Source: Thiolapillus brandeum
Lineage (GTDB): Bacteria; Pseudomonadota; Gammaproteobacteria; Chromatiales; Chromatiaceae
Direction of reading: 5' to 3'
NCBI RefSeq assembly: GCF_000828615.1
Contig: NZ_AP012273.1
Coordinates: forward strand, 992,001 to 1,056,000
Length of the DNA: 64,000 bases
Shown here piece by piece: positions 43,239-50,787 of the stretch. Positions within the stretch are counted from its first letter, which is position 1; each line of letters begins with the position of its first letter. Made by a program: the position numbers and the translations under genes. The notes beneath the pieces were generated by a model. That model saw only the letters and a list, made by a program, of their open reading frames with translations, was not told where the DNA came from and did no database searches.

Positions 43239-43796
43239 ATGAAAGTTAGGGGTATGTTCAAAGCAATTAACCACAAAAGACTGTCGTTATTTTGGATGGT
43301 GGCGATTGTTGGAATAGCTTTACCCTGGATACTGAACATCCCCGCAATATCCGCACAATCCACAGAAACGGAAATCTGCGAAGTCAGGAGCATTTACGAT
43401 GGAGACACCATGACCGTAAAATGCGACGGAGAGCGTAAGAAAATCCGCCTGTACTGCATCGATGCCCCAGAGATGAAACAGCGACCCTGGGGAAAGGAAT
43501 CCAAGGATTATCTCAGAGCCATCACACCCAAACAGGTTAAAGTGGTAAAGCATGGCAAAGACCGCTACGGGCGGACGATTGGGGAAGTCTGGACGCATGA
43601 CGGTGATGATATTCAGGAAAATCTGAACCTGGCGATGGTGTATGCTGGAAGGGCGGTTGTGTATCCCAAGTATTGCAGGGATCAGCAGTATTACCAGGCA
43701 CAGGAAGGCGTTAAGAAACTGGGCTCAGGAATATGGGAAAAGGACGGGGATTGGCAGAGGCCTTGGGAGTACAGAAAGGCAAAGCGGAATAGATAG
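43239..43796 (+). CDS. Thermonuclease (SNase) family protein
   Basis: A 185-residue secreted or anchored nuclease: basic N-terminus and a hydrophobic segment (residues 17-36), then an SNase domain with YDGDTMTV, IRLYCIDAPE, KDRYGRTIGEVW and the Asp/Arg/Glu catalytic set. It degrades nucleic acid with Ca2+ in the family. The gene ends the cargo block; the next 277 bp hold no credible gene. DNA becomes AT-richer beyond this point. Confidence 0.9.
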   Translation: MKVRGMFKAINHKRLSLFWMVAIVGIALPWILNIPAISAQSTETEICEVRSIYDGDTMTVKCDGERKKIRLYCIDAPEMKQRPWGKESKDYLRAITPKQVKVVKHGKDRYGRTIGEVWTHDGDDIQENLNLAMVYAGRAVVYPKYCRDQQYYQAQEGVKKLGSGIWEKDGDWQRPWEYRKAKRNR

Positions 43797-44073
43797 ATGA
43801 ATTTATGGAAGAAATGCCAGTGCCGGATTCAAGCGCCGCACCAGAATAGAACATTGGGTTTGGCTAAAAGCAGTCACCCGCTCAAGTGCTTTTTGGCCAA
43901 CAAATGTCTGTTATCCAGCTACTTTGTCAGGGATACCAGAATCCAGAAGGATACATCTTCCACGAGAACATGCATCTGGATGAATACCAATAAAAATTGT
44001 TACCGAAGCTGGATATTACAATATCAGTGCCATCGGAATATTATATATTCGGTGCCGGTAACATAATCTACTG
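43797..44073. other. Region without a supported gene
   Basis: An 89-codon frame exists (43797-44066) but has no family similarity, no ribosome site and odd Cys/Ser composition. GTTACCG...CGGTAAC and a 19-bp near-palindrome (around 44035-44053) give hairpin potential just before the cassette boundary GTTAGAAC at 44073; this could be a degraded attI or attC. Confidence 0.4.
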
Positions 44074-44084
44074 TTAGAACCAAA

Positions 44085-44645
44085 ATGAAGGGAAGATACC
44101 TCATCAAGGCGCACATACTAGACGCATGGTCTGAGTGCATTGCAACAGACTATGCAATGCAGCGCATCAATTCTGAGCGAACCCTCCAAGCCTCCATGTG
44201 GGCTAAGCTAAACGATCGCCTAGGAAAAAACCGCCGGCTGTTTATTGAGCCGAGCCTGAAGGTTCGTGAAGGCGGAAAATTGAAGGTCGTTTTCCCAGAT
44301 ATTGTCGTGTGCAACTCCCGACAAGTAATCTCAGTTATTGAGCTAAAGTACTTGCCACGAGTCAAAGCGAACTACAAGAAAGATATCAACACCCTTAATC
44401 TCATTGCCAGCAATAGGGCAGGTGTAAGTATTGCTAACGAGCGGTTCCGAGGTCCACAGACAGACAGCAGGAAATATTCACTGTCCAAGTCAATTATATT
44501 TGTCTGGGCCGGGGTCCATGCGACAGTAACAGACGATGAAGGTTACCTTTTTTCCGAAGGGCATGAAAACCTGAGGGGGTGTTACATGCAGCTGCACGCA
44601 TCCACCCACAAGAATCGAGGCCCAGACGTTTACTACTATGAGTAG
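44085..44645 (+). CDS. Cassette-encoded PD-(D/E)XK-like protein
   Basis: A 186-residue protein. The core FIEPSLKV, then VFPDIVV (Asp72) and VIELKYL (Glu86-Lys88) give an E-x16-D-x13-E-x-K arrangement typical of PD-(D/E)XK nucleases. The remainder is helical with basic patches. No exact family is known to me. It is the single gene of the first cassette; its stop codon lies in a tandemly duplicated 29-bp segment. Function as a nuclease is inferred. Confidence 0.65.
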   Translation: MKGRYLIKAHILDAWSECIATDYAMQRINSERTLQASMWAKLNDRLGKNRRLFIEPSLKVREGGKLKVVFPDIVVCNSRQVISVIELKYLPRVKANYKKDINTLNLIASNRAGVSIANERFRGPQTDSRKYSLSKSIIFVWAGVHATVTDDEGYLFSEGHENLRGCYMQLHASTHKNRGPDVYYYE

Positions 44646-44694
44646 GCATCTCTGTCAGGTTCTAATATGAGTAGGCATCTCTGTCAGGTTCTAA
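44637..44694. repeat. Tandem 29-bp duplication at cassette ORF end
   Basis: Two perfect copies (44637-44665 and 44666-44694) of a unit starting TATGAGTAGGCATC and ending GGTTCTAA. The unit contains the ORF stop and most of the attC R'' site. Confidence 0.95.
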
Positions 44695-44746
44695 CCAGCA
44701 GGTCAAGCCGACGCCGTACCGGCGCGGCTTACCTTGAACGTTATGC
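44687..44746 (+). other. Integron attC recombination site
   Basis: R'' GGTTCTAAC, then GGTCAAGCCGACGCCG, loop TAC and CGGCGCGGCTTACC, ending with R' GTTATGC. The two arms pair perfectly except for one unpaired C and one unpaired A on the left arm, the extrahelical bases that orient attC recombination. The stem is nearly identical to that of aadA-type cassettes. Confidence 0.88.
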
Positions 44747-44756
44747 ATGATTACCA

Positions 44757-45308
44757 ATGGACACTACTAAGATCTCATCAACATTTACGGTCAGGCAATA
44801 CCGCGAGCATCGTGATAATGGTAACCGCGAAGCTATCGCAGATTTGATCTTTGAGAGGCTCTATGAGCGCTATTTAGAGCCCTTCAAGAACAATCCTGCA
44901 AAACATGGATTTAGCATGATGGCAAGTGGGTGCCTAATGACAGAGGCGTTTTACTGCTACAAAAAGGGAAGAAAGAAAACAGGCGTTGCGGGCGGTGTCG
45001 CTTTCGAAGAATTCTTCACTGAATCTACATATCTAAAACCATTTCTTGGCTATGGAAATGAGTTCTATAAAAATATTCGGTGCGGTATATTACATCAAGG
45101 CGAAACATATGATGGTTGGAAAGTGGTTCGAAAGGGAAGCTTATTTCAAAAATCAACTAAAACCATTAATGCCACGAAATATCTCGAAGCACTTGAAAGC
45201 GAATTGAAGGGATTTGTGAGTGAGTTAAAGGAAGAACCCATTAGCTCAAGAGCGTGGAAGGCAATAATAAAAAAACTGGATCATATCTGCGACAATTGCG
45301 ATGCGTAA
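44757..45308 (+). CDS. Cassette-encoded protein with HEPN-like motif
   Basis: A 183-residue helical protein starting 16 bp after the attC R' core (44741). It contains IRCGILHQGET, where Arg108 and His113 form an R-x4-H motif as in HEPN RNases of toxin and abortive-infection systems. An upstream helix has KGRKKTGVAGGVAFEEFF. I do not know the family. AT-rich composition unlike the chromosome supports transfer. It is followed 15 bp later by a small exported protein gene, perhaps in the same cassette. Confidence 0.6.
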   Translation: MDTTKISSTFTVRQYREHRDNGNREAIADLIFERLYERYLEPFKNNPAKHGFSMMASGCLMTEAFYCYKKGRKKTGVAGGVAFEEFFTESTYLKPFLGYGNEFYKNIRCGILHQGETYDGWKVVRKGSLFQKSTKTINATKYLEALESELKGFVSELKEEPISSRAWKAIIKKLDHICDNCDA

Positions 45309-45323
45309 GTAAGGGAGTTAAAC

Positions 45324-45737
45324 ATGAAAAAATTAATTTTCATATTATTTTTATCAGCCATTTCTTCTAATGCCTCAGCAATTGATGATATTAGGGTAAT
45401 GGGGTTAGGCATGTTTCCATGCGAATTTTGGCACACTAAGGTATTCAGGAAGGCCACCAATTTTAAGGAATTAATGCAGAAAAATGTCACTATATATCCA
45501 TATTCTTCTTATGACGAATGGCTTAATGATAAAGATGGAAAAAAAGCATTTAACGAGGCCTCCGACTGGATTAGCGGTTATTTTGCCGCAGCACAAAGGT
45601 TTTCAAGAAAAAAAGCCAAGAATAAGAATCAAACGACCTCTTTTATTGTGATGAGAGTATTTGAAATATGCCAGAAAAATCCAAAAGATTCATTTGAGTC
45701 TGCGGTATTCAAAGCTATTCCTGATTTTTTGCAGTAA
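45324..45737 (+). CDS. Small exported Rap1a/HdeA-like protein
   Basis: A 137-residue, very AT-rich gene behind AAGGGAG. Signal peptide MKKLIFILFLSAISSNASA, then a mature helical domain with Cys in PCEFW and CQKNP, and DWISGYFAAAQRF followed by VMRVFEICQKNPKDSFESAV. The W-x-x-GY and C-x-x-NP pattern resembles Rap1a/Tai-type immunity proteins and HdeA. That assignment is tentative. Confidence 0.55.
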   Translation: MKKLIFILFLSAISSNASAIDDIRVMGLGMFPCEFWHTKVFRKATNFKELMQKNVTIYPYSSYDEWLNDKDGKKAFNEASDWISGYFAAAQRFSRKKAKNKNQTTSFIVMRVFEICQKNPKDSFESAVFKAIPDFLQ

Positions 45738-45744
45738 TGTTTTT

Positions 45745-45770
45745 GTATAACACACGCCCTGAGGTAGTCC
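45745..45770 (+). other. Possible truncated attC left arm
   Basis: GTATAACACACGCC followed by CTGAGG lies just after the exported-protein gene. GTATAAC is one base from GCATAAC, the R'' expected for the second cassette (complement of GTTATGC), and ACGCC..GAGG resembles the left arm of VCR-type attC sites. No matching right arm was found. Confidence 0.4.
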
Positions 45771-46422
45771 GTCAAGAAAAAATAGACTAACTCGCCAGTT
45801 CTTTAACAAGTGGAGACCCTTGTTTCTGGAGAACCATCAGGTAGGGGACTTCGTCGTAGGGTTTGCGATCCTACCAGCAGCGCCAAAGAATACGAATTCA
45901 TTTGAAGGCCAGTGCCAGAATGGATGTTTGGTGGGTTTTGCTTTTCTCCCGCTGTACCTTGCATGAGAAAGTGTTAGGCACTTGAAATCACTGTGAGCTC
46001 TATTGCAAGACCGACATTAGAAGTTGAATATCAAGCCCGCCACCAGCTCCACCGCCTCCGCAAGCTCCGGCACTTCCGCTAGTGGCTACGCACTCTGTAG
46101 AAAGCACCTCACCCTCCAGACCGCCAGACCCTCCGGCACGGCGGGCATCATGCAGACGCATCATGCCCTTGCGCCTCCGGTCTGGCTGGCGCGGTGAGAG
46201 CCGCAAGTCCGCAGCTCCTGGAGGCTTGTCATCGCTGTGGCGCTTCGCGCAGTCTCGCTTCGCTTCCTTCTGACCGCCGCCTCCCCCGCCCACCAACCGG
46301 CCCTCTGTGTGTGGAAAGGCCGTTGCCGCTATCGACCCCGCCGCCTTCGTCCTGGGGTCCTGCCGCGTCGCTTCGTGAGCCGGTCGGTGGGCGGTGTCGC
46401 GGCTAAATGTTAGATTATTACC
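45771..46422. other. Gene-poor region with long inverted repeat
   Basis: No credible gene. CCGCCCACCAACCGGC (46286-46301) recurs inverted at 46379-46394 with one mismatch, enclosing 77 bp. Between 46020 and 46300 the top strand is strongly C-rich. A GTTAGAT core-like site at 46409 lies 14 bp before the next reading frame, as in cassettes. A minus-strand frame over this region is Gly-rich and looks spurious. Confidence 0.45.
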
Positions 46423-46715
46423 ATGTGCGGCCGCTACAACTTCATCCCCGCCACGGGCTTCTACAAATGGCGCAAGCGCAACCACCACAAGCCGCCCTAC
46501 AATATTCGGGTGAAGGATCGGGAGCTGTTTGCCTTTGCCGGTCTGTGGGAGCACTGGCAGTACCCCGAGGGCAAGACGCAGAGGATACATATCACCTTGC
46601 CGGAGCACTTGCTGGCGCTCTTCGATGAAGCCGCGCGCCAAATCAAAAAAACCACAGCGGCTATCTGGTGCGAGTGGCCATCGAGGCTGTGAGGCGAGAA
46701 GACCAGGCCGCGTGA
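46423..46715 (+). pseudogene. Chimeric fragment: SRAP N-part joined to RHH antitoxin end
   Basis: MCGRYN is the SRAP (YedK/HMCES) start with catalytic Cys2, but it runs straight into FIPATGFYKWRK, skipping about 80 residues. After FAFAGLWEHWQYPEG the sequence switches to RIHITLPEHLLALFDEAA, a ribbon-helix-helix HicB-type C-terminus. The frame breaks at the A-run near 46647; in the shifted frame SGYLVRVAIEAVRRE and a stop at 46713 complete it. Two deletions and a frameshift make it non-functional. Confidence 0.75.
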
Positions 46716-46736
46716 AAAACCCGGCCGAAGCCGGGT
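46713..46736 (-). terminator. Terminator of the KilA-N gene
   Basis: On the minus strand, ACCCGGC-TTCG-GCCGGGT (46719-46736) with a stable UUCG loop is followed by TTTT. It lies 10 bp after the stop of the leftward gene. Confidence 0.8.
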
Positions 46737-46745
46737 GGTTCAGTG

Positions 46746-47558
46746 CTACGATGCCTTTCGTTCGATATAGAGTGCGTCTTTCAGCACCATCAAAATCTTT
46801 TGCGCCTTTGGCCTATCAATGTGCTGTCTTTTGATTTTGCCATCAAGGTAGGTCGGCAGGTGCTCGGGGATGTAGTAGGTTGCAAGCCATTGGTGGAATT
46901 CTGCCTTGGCTTCCATTGGGTACACCCATGGCTCAATACAACCATTGGCCTGCGATTGTGGATAACTGGGAGGAAAGGTTTGCGGATATCGGGTGGGCTT
47001 CCCGTAGACCTCGCTCAATCCGTTTTCTTTCCAGTAACGGCTCCATCGCTGTCCGACCGAGATGTCGAGCAGCGTGTAGCGATCCACGGCCAGGCCGGCA
47101 TTGAGAAGGTACACGGTCAGGTCGAGCAACTCCCTGAAAACGGAAAAATAGGGAAAACCAACCGGGAGCGCGGCGAACATCAGGCGGTCTTCCAGGTTTC
47201 TGCGCCACTGCTCTTTGTAAACAGTGTCGCCGCGCAGGATTGCCTCGATCTGCTCCTCACACCACCAGGCGAATTCGTCATCCAGCCATGCCGCAAATGG
47301 AACTGCCAGCTTGGGATGTAGCCAAGTGCCACCGCCGTTCTCTGGCGCTCCACTTCTTGCTATAACTGTTTGATCTAATTGAATTTGGAGTTTTTCTCCA
47401 ATTTGGCGAATTTTACGTTTAGCGGGTTCAGTGCGAAGAAAATCCCTTGGGATTTTGCCGAAGCATCTGGCCGCTACGGTAGCATTAATGTAGCCGTCAG
47501 GCTGAAAAATGACTTGGAATCCGTCGTATTCGACGGGGATCAGCTCTTGCTGTTGCAT
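46746..47558 (-). CDS. KilA-N domain protein
   Basis: A 270-residue phage-type DNA-binding protein. The KilA-N domain covers residues 10-110 (FQPDGYINATVAARCFGK, GTWLHPKLAVPFAAWLDDEFAWW). The C-terminal part (about 120-270) is helical with no recognised family. KilA-N proteins are phage regulators or antirepressors. It is transcribed leftward against its neighbours and has its own terminator. The start is followed upstream by about 590 bp without a recognised gene. Confidence 0.88.
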   Translation of the reverse strand: MQQQELIPVEYDGFQVIFQPDGYINATVAARCFGKIPRDFLRTEPAKRKIRQIGEKLQIQLDQTVIARSGAPENGGGTWLHPKLAVPFAAWLDDEFAWWCEEQIEAILRGDTVYKEQWRRNLEDRLMFAALPVGFPYFSVFRELLDLTVYLLNAGLAVDRYTLLDISVGQRWSRYWKENGLSEVYGKPTRYPQTFPPSYPQSQANGCIEPWVYPMEAKAEFHQWLATYYIPEHLPTYLDGKIKRQHIDRPKAQKILMVLKDALYIERKAS

Positions 47559-48148
47559 GGGGCATGGCCCTCCGTTCGGATAAAATGAACGGACAGGCTG
47601 GTCAACAGGCTATGGAGAGTTATAGGTCAATCAAAAACAATGATTGCAATAGTCTTCTTACACGGGTTATATTTGCTCTAGATTCAATGGCCTGTTGGAG
47701 CCTATCCAACCTTGAAGCCTCGGCTGTTGGTGCAGCCGGGGTTTCGTTTTGCCTGTTACCCAGGCAATAAACTCATTTTACTATGGTTTTTCTGCTATGC
47801 AACCACAACATGTTGTGGGTGGCCCGAAATTCACGACTAAAACTGGTTGTGGATCGGTATTGGGTATTGATCAAGGTGACTTGATTCCCGCAGTGACTGC
47901 CATTTCTTCCCCCATGACTTTCTATTTTTCCACAAGGAGGACACCGGTGGAAATGTCGAGCTTGCAGAGTTTTTCCCGTAGAGAGGATGACCAGTATACT
48001 CGCAGTGTAGAGAGAGGGACTCAAATGCTAGTCCTGCTGAAACAAGTGCTTAAGTTGTAGGGATGTTCTGAAATTTAGATCAGAGCCTTGCCGGGATAGG
48101 GGTCTTGTGGATAACCTATAGTCTCGTGTTAAAGGGAGTAATAAGGCT
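47559..48148. other. Region without a supported gene
   Basis: Short open frames exist (e.g. 47749-48060) but none has a ribosome site, family similarity or neighbour coupling. The stretch probably holds the KilA-N promoter and the promoter of the gene at 48149. Confidence 0.4.
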
Positions 48149-48598
48149 ATGGACAGTCGATACCACACTTATCGGAGGCATGTCCTCCAGGCTAGGGCAG
48201 CATTCATTCACGGTGCTTTCCTGGATCAAATCGCGGATCACCTCCTACAGGCAGGCAGAGAGCTTGCCTTTCTGCTCGCCGAGATCCCACCGGGTGTTCT
48301 TCGCGAGAAGCAGGAGGAGATGCTCATCGACAGGGTCAAGGATCCCAGCCTGCAGGATGCCCTGGAGTTGCTGGCCTTGTCTTCCACACTGACCAATTCA
48401 TACTCGCTCTCTCGCCGAGAGGATGAGGAGGTGAAGCAACGACGTTGGCAGCGGGCAGCGTGGTTGCTGGAGCAGATGGATGTTTATTTGGAAGAATTGG
48501 CAGGAGCCATGAACGAGCAGTGCACTGGACCCGAAGCCGTGCCGTTTAAAGGTTCGGCTAGCTCGGTGCAACAAGGATCAGGCCAGCGGGACGTCTGA
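48149..48598 (+). CDS. Hypothetical helical protein
   Basis: A 149-residue protein, mostly alpha-helical and charged (REKQEEMLIDRVKD, SRREDEEVKQRRWQRA, LLEQMDVYLEELAG), with a Ser/Gln-rich tail. No family is recognised. It stands alone between two empty stretches and is followed by a perfect hairpin. It could be a regulator or structural accessory; no motif decides. Confidence 0.5.
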   Translation: MDSRYHTYRRHVLQARAAFIHGAFLDQIADHLLQAGRELAFLLAEIPPGVLREKQEEMLIDRVKDPSLQDALELLALSSTLTNSYSLSRREDEEVKQRRWQRAAWLLEQMDVYLEELAGAMNEQCTGPEAVPFKGSASSVQQGSGQRDV

Positions 48599-48620
48599 CC
48601 TGGTTTGCTTGCAAACCAGG
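48599..48620 (+). terminator. Perfect palindromic hairpin after the gene
   Basis: CCTGGTTTGC-TT-GCAAACCAGG forms a 10-bp stem starting at the stop codon of the preceding gene. No T-run follows, so termination would be weak or factor-dependent. Confidence 0.5.
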
Positions 48621-49296
48621 ACGCAAGCTGGCTACAACCTCTGATGTTGATTCGCCCCGCTGATACGCTGCTTGCTGGAGGGGCATCAGCTGACGCTCAT
48701 GCCCTTGCACGTCGCGCCGAGCTGTCCTCCAAGTACACCGATCCATCGTTGTTACGCACAAGCTGCGTTGCCGCACCATTTTGTTCCCTGAATTGACTGT
48801 TTCTCCCATGACCTGCCAAGTGCTGACGTGGATTGATTGTTAGGTTGAGGTGTCGGCAATTGCCTTTCCCGATACGGAGAAGCCTTGAACTGTGATGAGG
48901 CCACGACGCTTGTGTAAAGCGGTGCCGGCCAGAGGATGAAGGTCTGCCTTCGTTGCACAGGTACTCCGGAGAGAGGGCAGAAACTCAGGGGCTGAGAGAA
49001 TTGGGCCTATCTTAGGTCTATCACACCCGATTGGGTGACGATCCAGCCAGTGATAAAAGATCGATATGGCCGAGCTGTGGGAGAAGTGTTTTTTCCACGA
49101 CCTTCAAGCTAAACTAACCTGAATCTGGCGATGATCCGGGCAGGGTATGCTGCCGTTTATCTGAGATATTGCAGTGAAAGCCAATGCTACGATGTGCAAA
49201 CTGATGCCCGCTGAGCTGGGCAAAGCTCGGTATTTGGGCGGAAGATGGTATTCACGGGCAGCCTTGGACTTGGCAGAGACGGTAGCTTCGCATCGG
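48621..49296. other. Region without a supported gene
   Basis: Only short frames with no similarity or start signals. It separates the hypothetical gene from the restriction-modification block, and may contain decayed genes. Confidence 0.4.
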
Positions 49297-49887
49297 CTAC
49301 CCCAGAGATCCTGAGTCAGCCAGTAGCCAAAGGTACAGGGCAAGATAGGATCTGTATGGAGTGGACTTCTCGGGACGTATCCTGACCCCGTGGCTAGTCA
49401 AATGCTCTGTGACGCGGCGAATTGTCCCGTCACCTTGTGGAAATACATCCGCATGCCCAAAGTGGAAGATCGATAACATCGATGCGGTCCAGTCCGACAT
49501 GCCCCAATGACGTCCAACAGCTGACCGCAGCTCGTCGTGGCTGAGGTGCTTCCATCCTTCGTAGTGTTCGGGGTCATCGTGGTATTGCTCTGCAAATAGA
49601 GAGATCGATTTAGCCTTTCGTCCGCTTATCCCGCACCGACGGAGTTGCTGCTCTGTCAGCCAGGCAATCGATTCTTCCCCATGATCCGTTGCGAGTGCCT
49701 GTGCTCGCTCAATGATCGTTGCGGCTGCATGTCGAGAAAGCATTTGAGAGACGACTATTTGTGGCACTGCCTCGATAACCTTAGTATGCTTAGGGCGCAT
49801 AAGCGGCACTGTGGGTAGTGCGCTAAGAAGAACATCCAGGCCTGGCTGAGCGGCGCAGATCTGCTGCTTTATCTCGCTGGGTCTCAT
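49297..49887 (-). CDS. HhH-GPD family DNA glycosylase
   Basis: A 196-residue AlkA/3-methyladenine-glycosylase-like protein. It has VVSQMLSRHAAATI near residue 45, a helix-hairpin-helix GRHWGMSDWTASMLSIFHFG (about 130-149), and DVFPQGDGTIRR with the catalytic Asp. It lacks the N-terminal TBP-like domain of AlkA, so it is a minimal form. It is divergent from the restriction endonuclease gene, with starts about 15 bp apart. It may repair damage linked to the modification system or remove a modified base. Confidence 0.8.
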   Translation of the reverse strand: MRPSEIKQQICAAQPGLDVLLSALPTVPLMRPKHTKVIEAVPQIVVSQMLSRHAAATIIERAQALATDHGEESIAWLTEQQLRRCGISGRKAKSISLFAEQYHDDPEHYEGWKHLSHDELRSAVGRHWGMSDWTASMLSIFHFGHADVFPQGDGTIRRVTEHLTSHGVRIRPEKSTPYRSYLALYLWLLADSGSLG

Positions 49888-49902
49888 GAGGGGGGAAGAT
49901 TC

Positions 49903-50787
49903 GTGTTCGGCTCGTTTCTCGAAAGTATTGAAGATCCACGTTCTATTATTACACCAATCCAGTCCGGTATCACATTTCCAGAGTGCCTCGAAGGCCGGGT
50001 AGAGAAGTACGCTCCGTACGTACAGCGGTTCCGGAGCCTGATACTGAATTCGAATAACTCGGCGCAGTTGCTCGAAACGATCCGTGATCCAAGTTTCGGA
50101 ACCGGTCCGGAGCGAATGCCTTTCTTAAAACTCTTTAGGCGGTGTGTATCACCTGTTTGCGATACAGAGGCAACGAAGAAGGTGCGTGCGATCTCGACGT
50201 CTACCTTTGTTGACAATTACGGCCACACATTCAAGCCGATCGAGGAGCTTGCGGAACAGTTTGGTTGGATTAGCTGTGGTGAGCTCGCGGCGCTCTGTGC
50301 CTTGGTCGGTGAGTATGATGACCGGGGGCAGCAGGGATACGTTCTCACCGATCTGTTCTTCACCTGGTTTGAGCAAGCTTTCGATGATTTTTCAATTGAG
50401 GGCCCTAGAGGAGCCGGAAAAGACATTCAGCTGAGTGAGGTCTTTCCAGCATTTGAAGGCGAGTATCCTGCAGACTTTATAGTTCGGGATCATTCCGGGA
50501 ATGTTCAAGCAGTGGGTTTCGCCCGCTATGATTCAACGAGAGGCGGTTCGCAGTCCGATGACAGGACTGGCGGAAATTCTGACAAGGTCGCGAAGGCTAA
50601 AGGATTCTCCAAGAAGACAGGAGAGTCCTTCAAGCTGATTTTCTTAGCGGATGGCCCTGGCCTGGCACATCAAGATACATGGGCAGAGGCCTGCACTCTA
50701 GACGGCAAGTGGGACGGAAAGGTTCGTGTGACAACCCTTAAGACAGCTCCCCAAAGAATTACTCGTGAGTGGCTAACAGCTAACTAG
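49903..50787 (+). CDS. Putative type II restriction endonuclease
   Basis: A 294-residue protein starting at GTG 49903. It overlaps the convergent DNA methyltransferase by 4 bp, which supports its role. The C-terminal half has EYPADFIV, then VQAVGFARYDSTRGGSQSDDRTGG, a pattern seen in some type II endonucleases, and a likely nuclease core around residues 185-215. The exact active-site lysine is not clear to me. The recognition sequence is unknown. Confidence 0.72.
   Translation: MFGSFLESIEDPRSIITPIQSGITFPECLEGRVEKYAPYVQRFRSLILNSNNSAQLLETIRDPSFGTGPERMPFLKLFRRCVSPVCDTEATKKVRAISTSTFVDNYGHTFKPIEELAEQFGWISCGELAALCALVGEYDDRGQQGYVLTDLFFTWFEQAFDDFSIEGPRGAGKDIQLSEVFPAFEGEYPADFIVRDHSGNVQAVGFARYDSTRGGSQSDDRTGGNSDKVAKAKGFSKKTGESFKLIFLADGPGLAHQDTWAEACTLDGKWDGKVRVTTLKTAPQRITREWLTAN

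Larger units (their letters stand above)
44074..44740 (+). mobile_element. Integron gene cassette
   Basis: One cassette runs from after the G of GTTAGAAC (44073) to the G of GTTATGC (44740). The sequence at its start (GTTAGAACC) is the exact reverse complement of GGTTCTAAC at 44687-44695, the R'' site of its attC. This is the pairing expected when the cassette circularises. It holds one ORF starting 12 bp inside the boundary. No integron integrase is in the window. Confidence 0.85.

Noticed and set aside
43797-44066. An 89-codon frame after the nuclease gene
   Set aside because: Odd composition, no ribosome site, no similarity; it precedes the cassette boundary and is probably chance.
44637-44694. 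Possible CRISPR repeat
   Set aside because: Only two adjacent copies without spacers and no cas genes; it is a simple tandem duplication.
46000-46641. A 213-codon minus-strand frame with Gly-rich repeats
   Set aside because: It overlaps the SRAP remnant, has no ribosome site, and its Gly runs arise from C-rich top-strand sequence and the inverted repeat.
47749-48060. A 103-codon frame between the KilA-N gene and the gene at 48149
   Set aside because: No start signal, no similarity and no coupling to neighbours.
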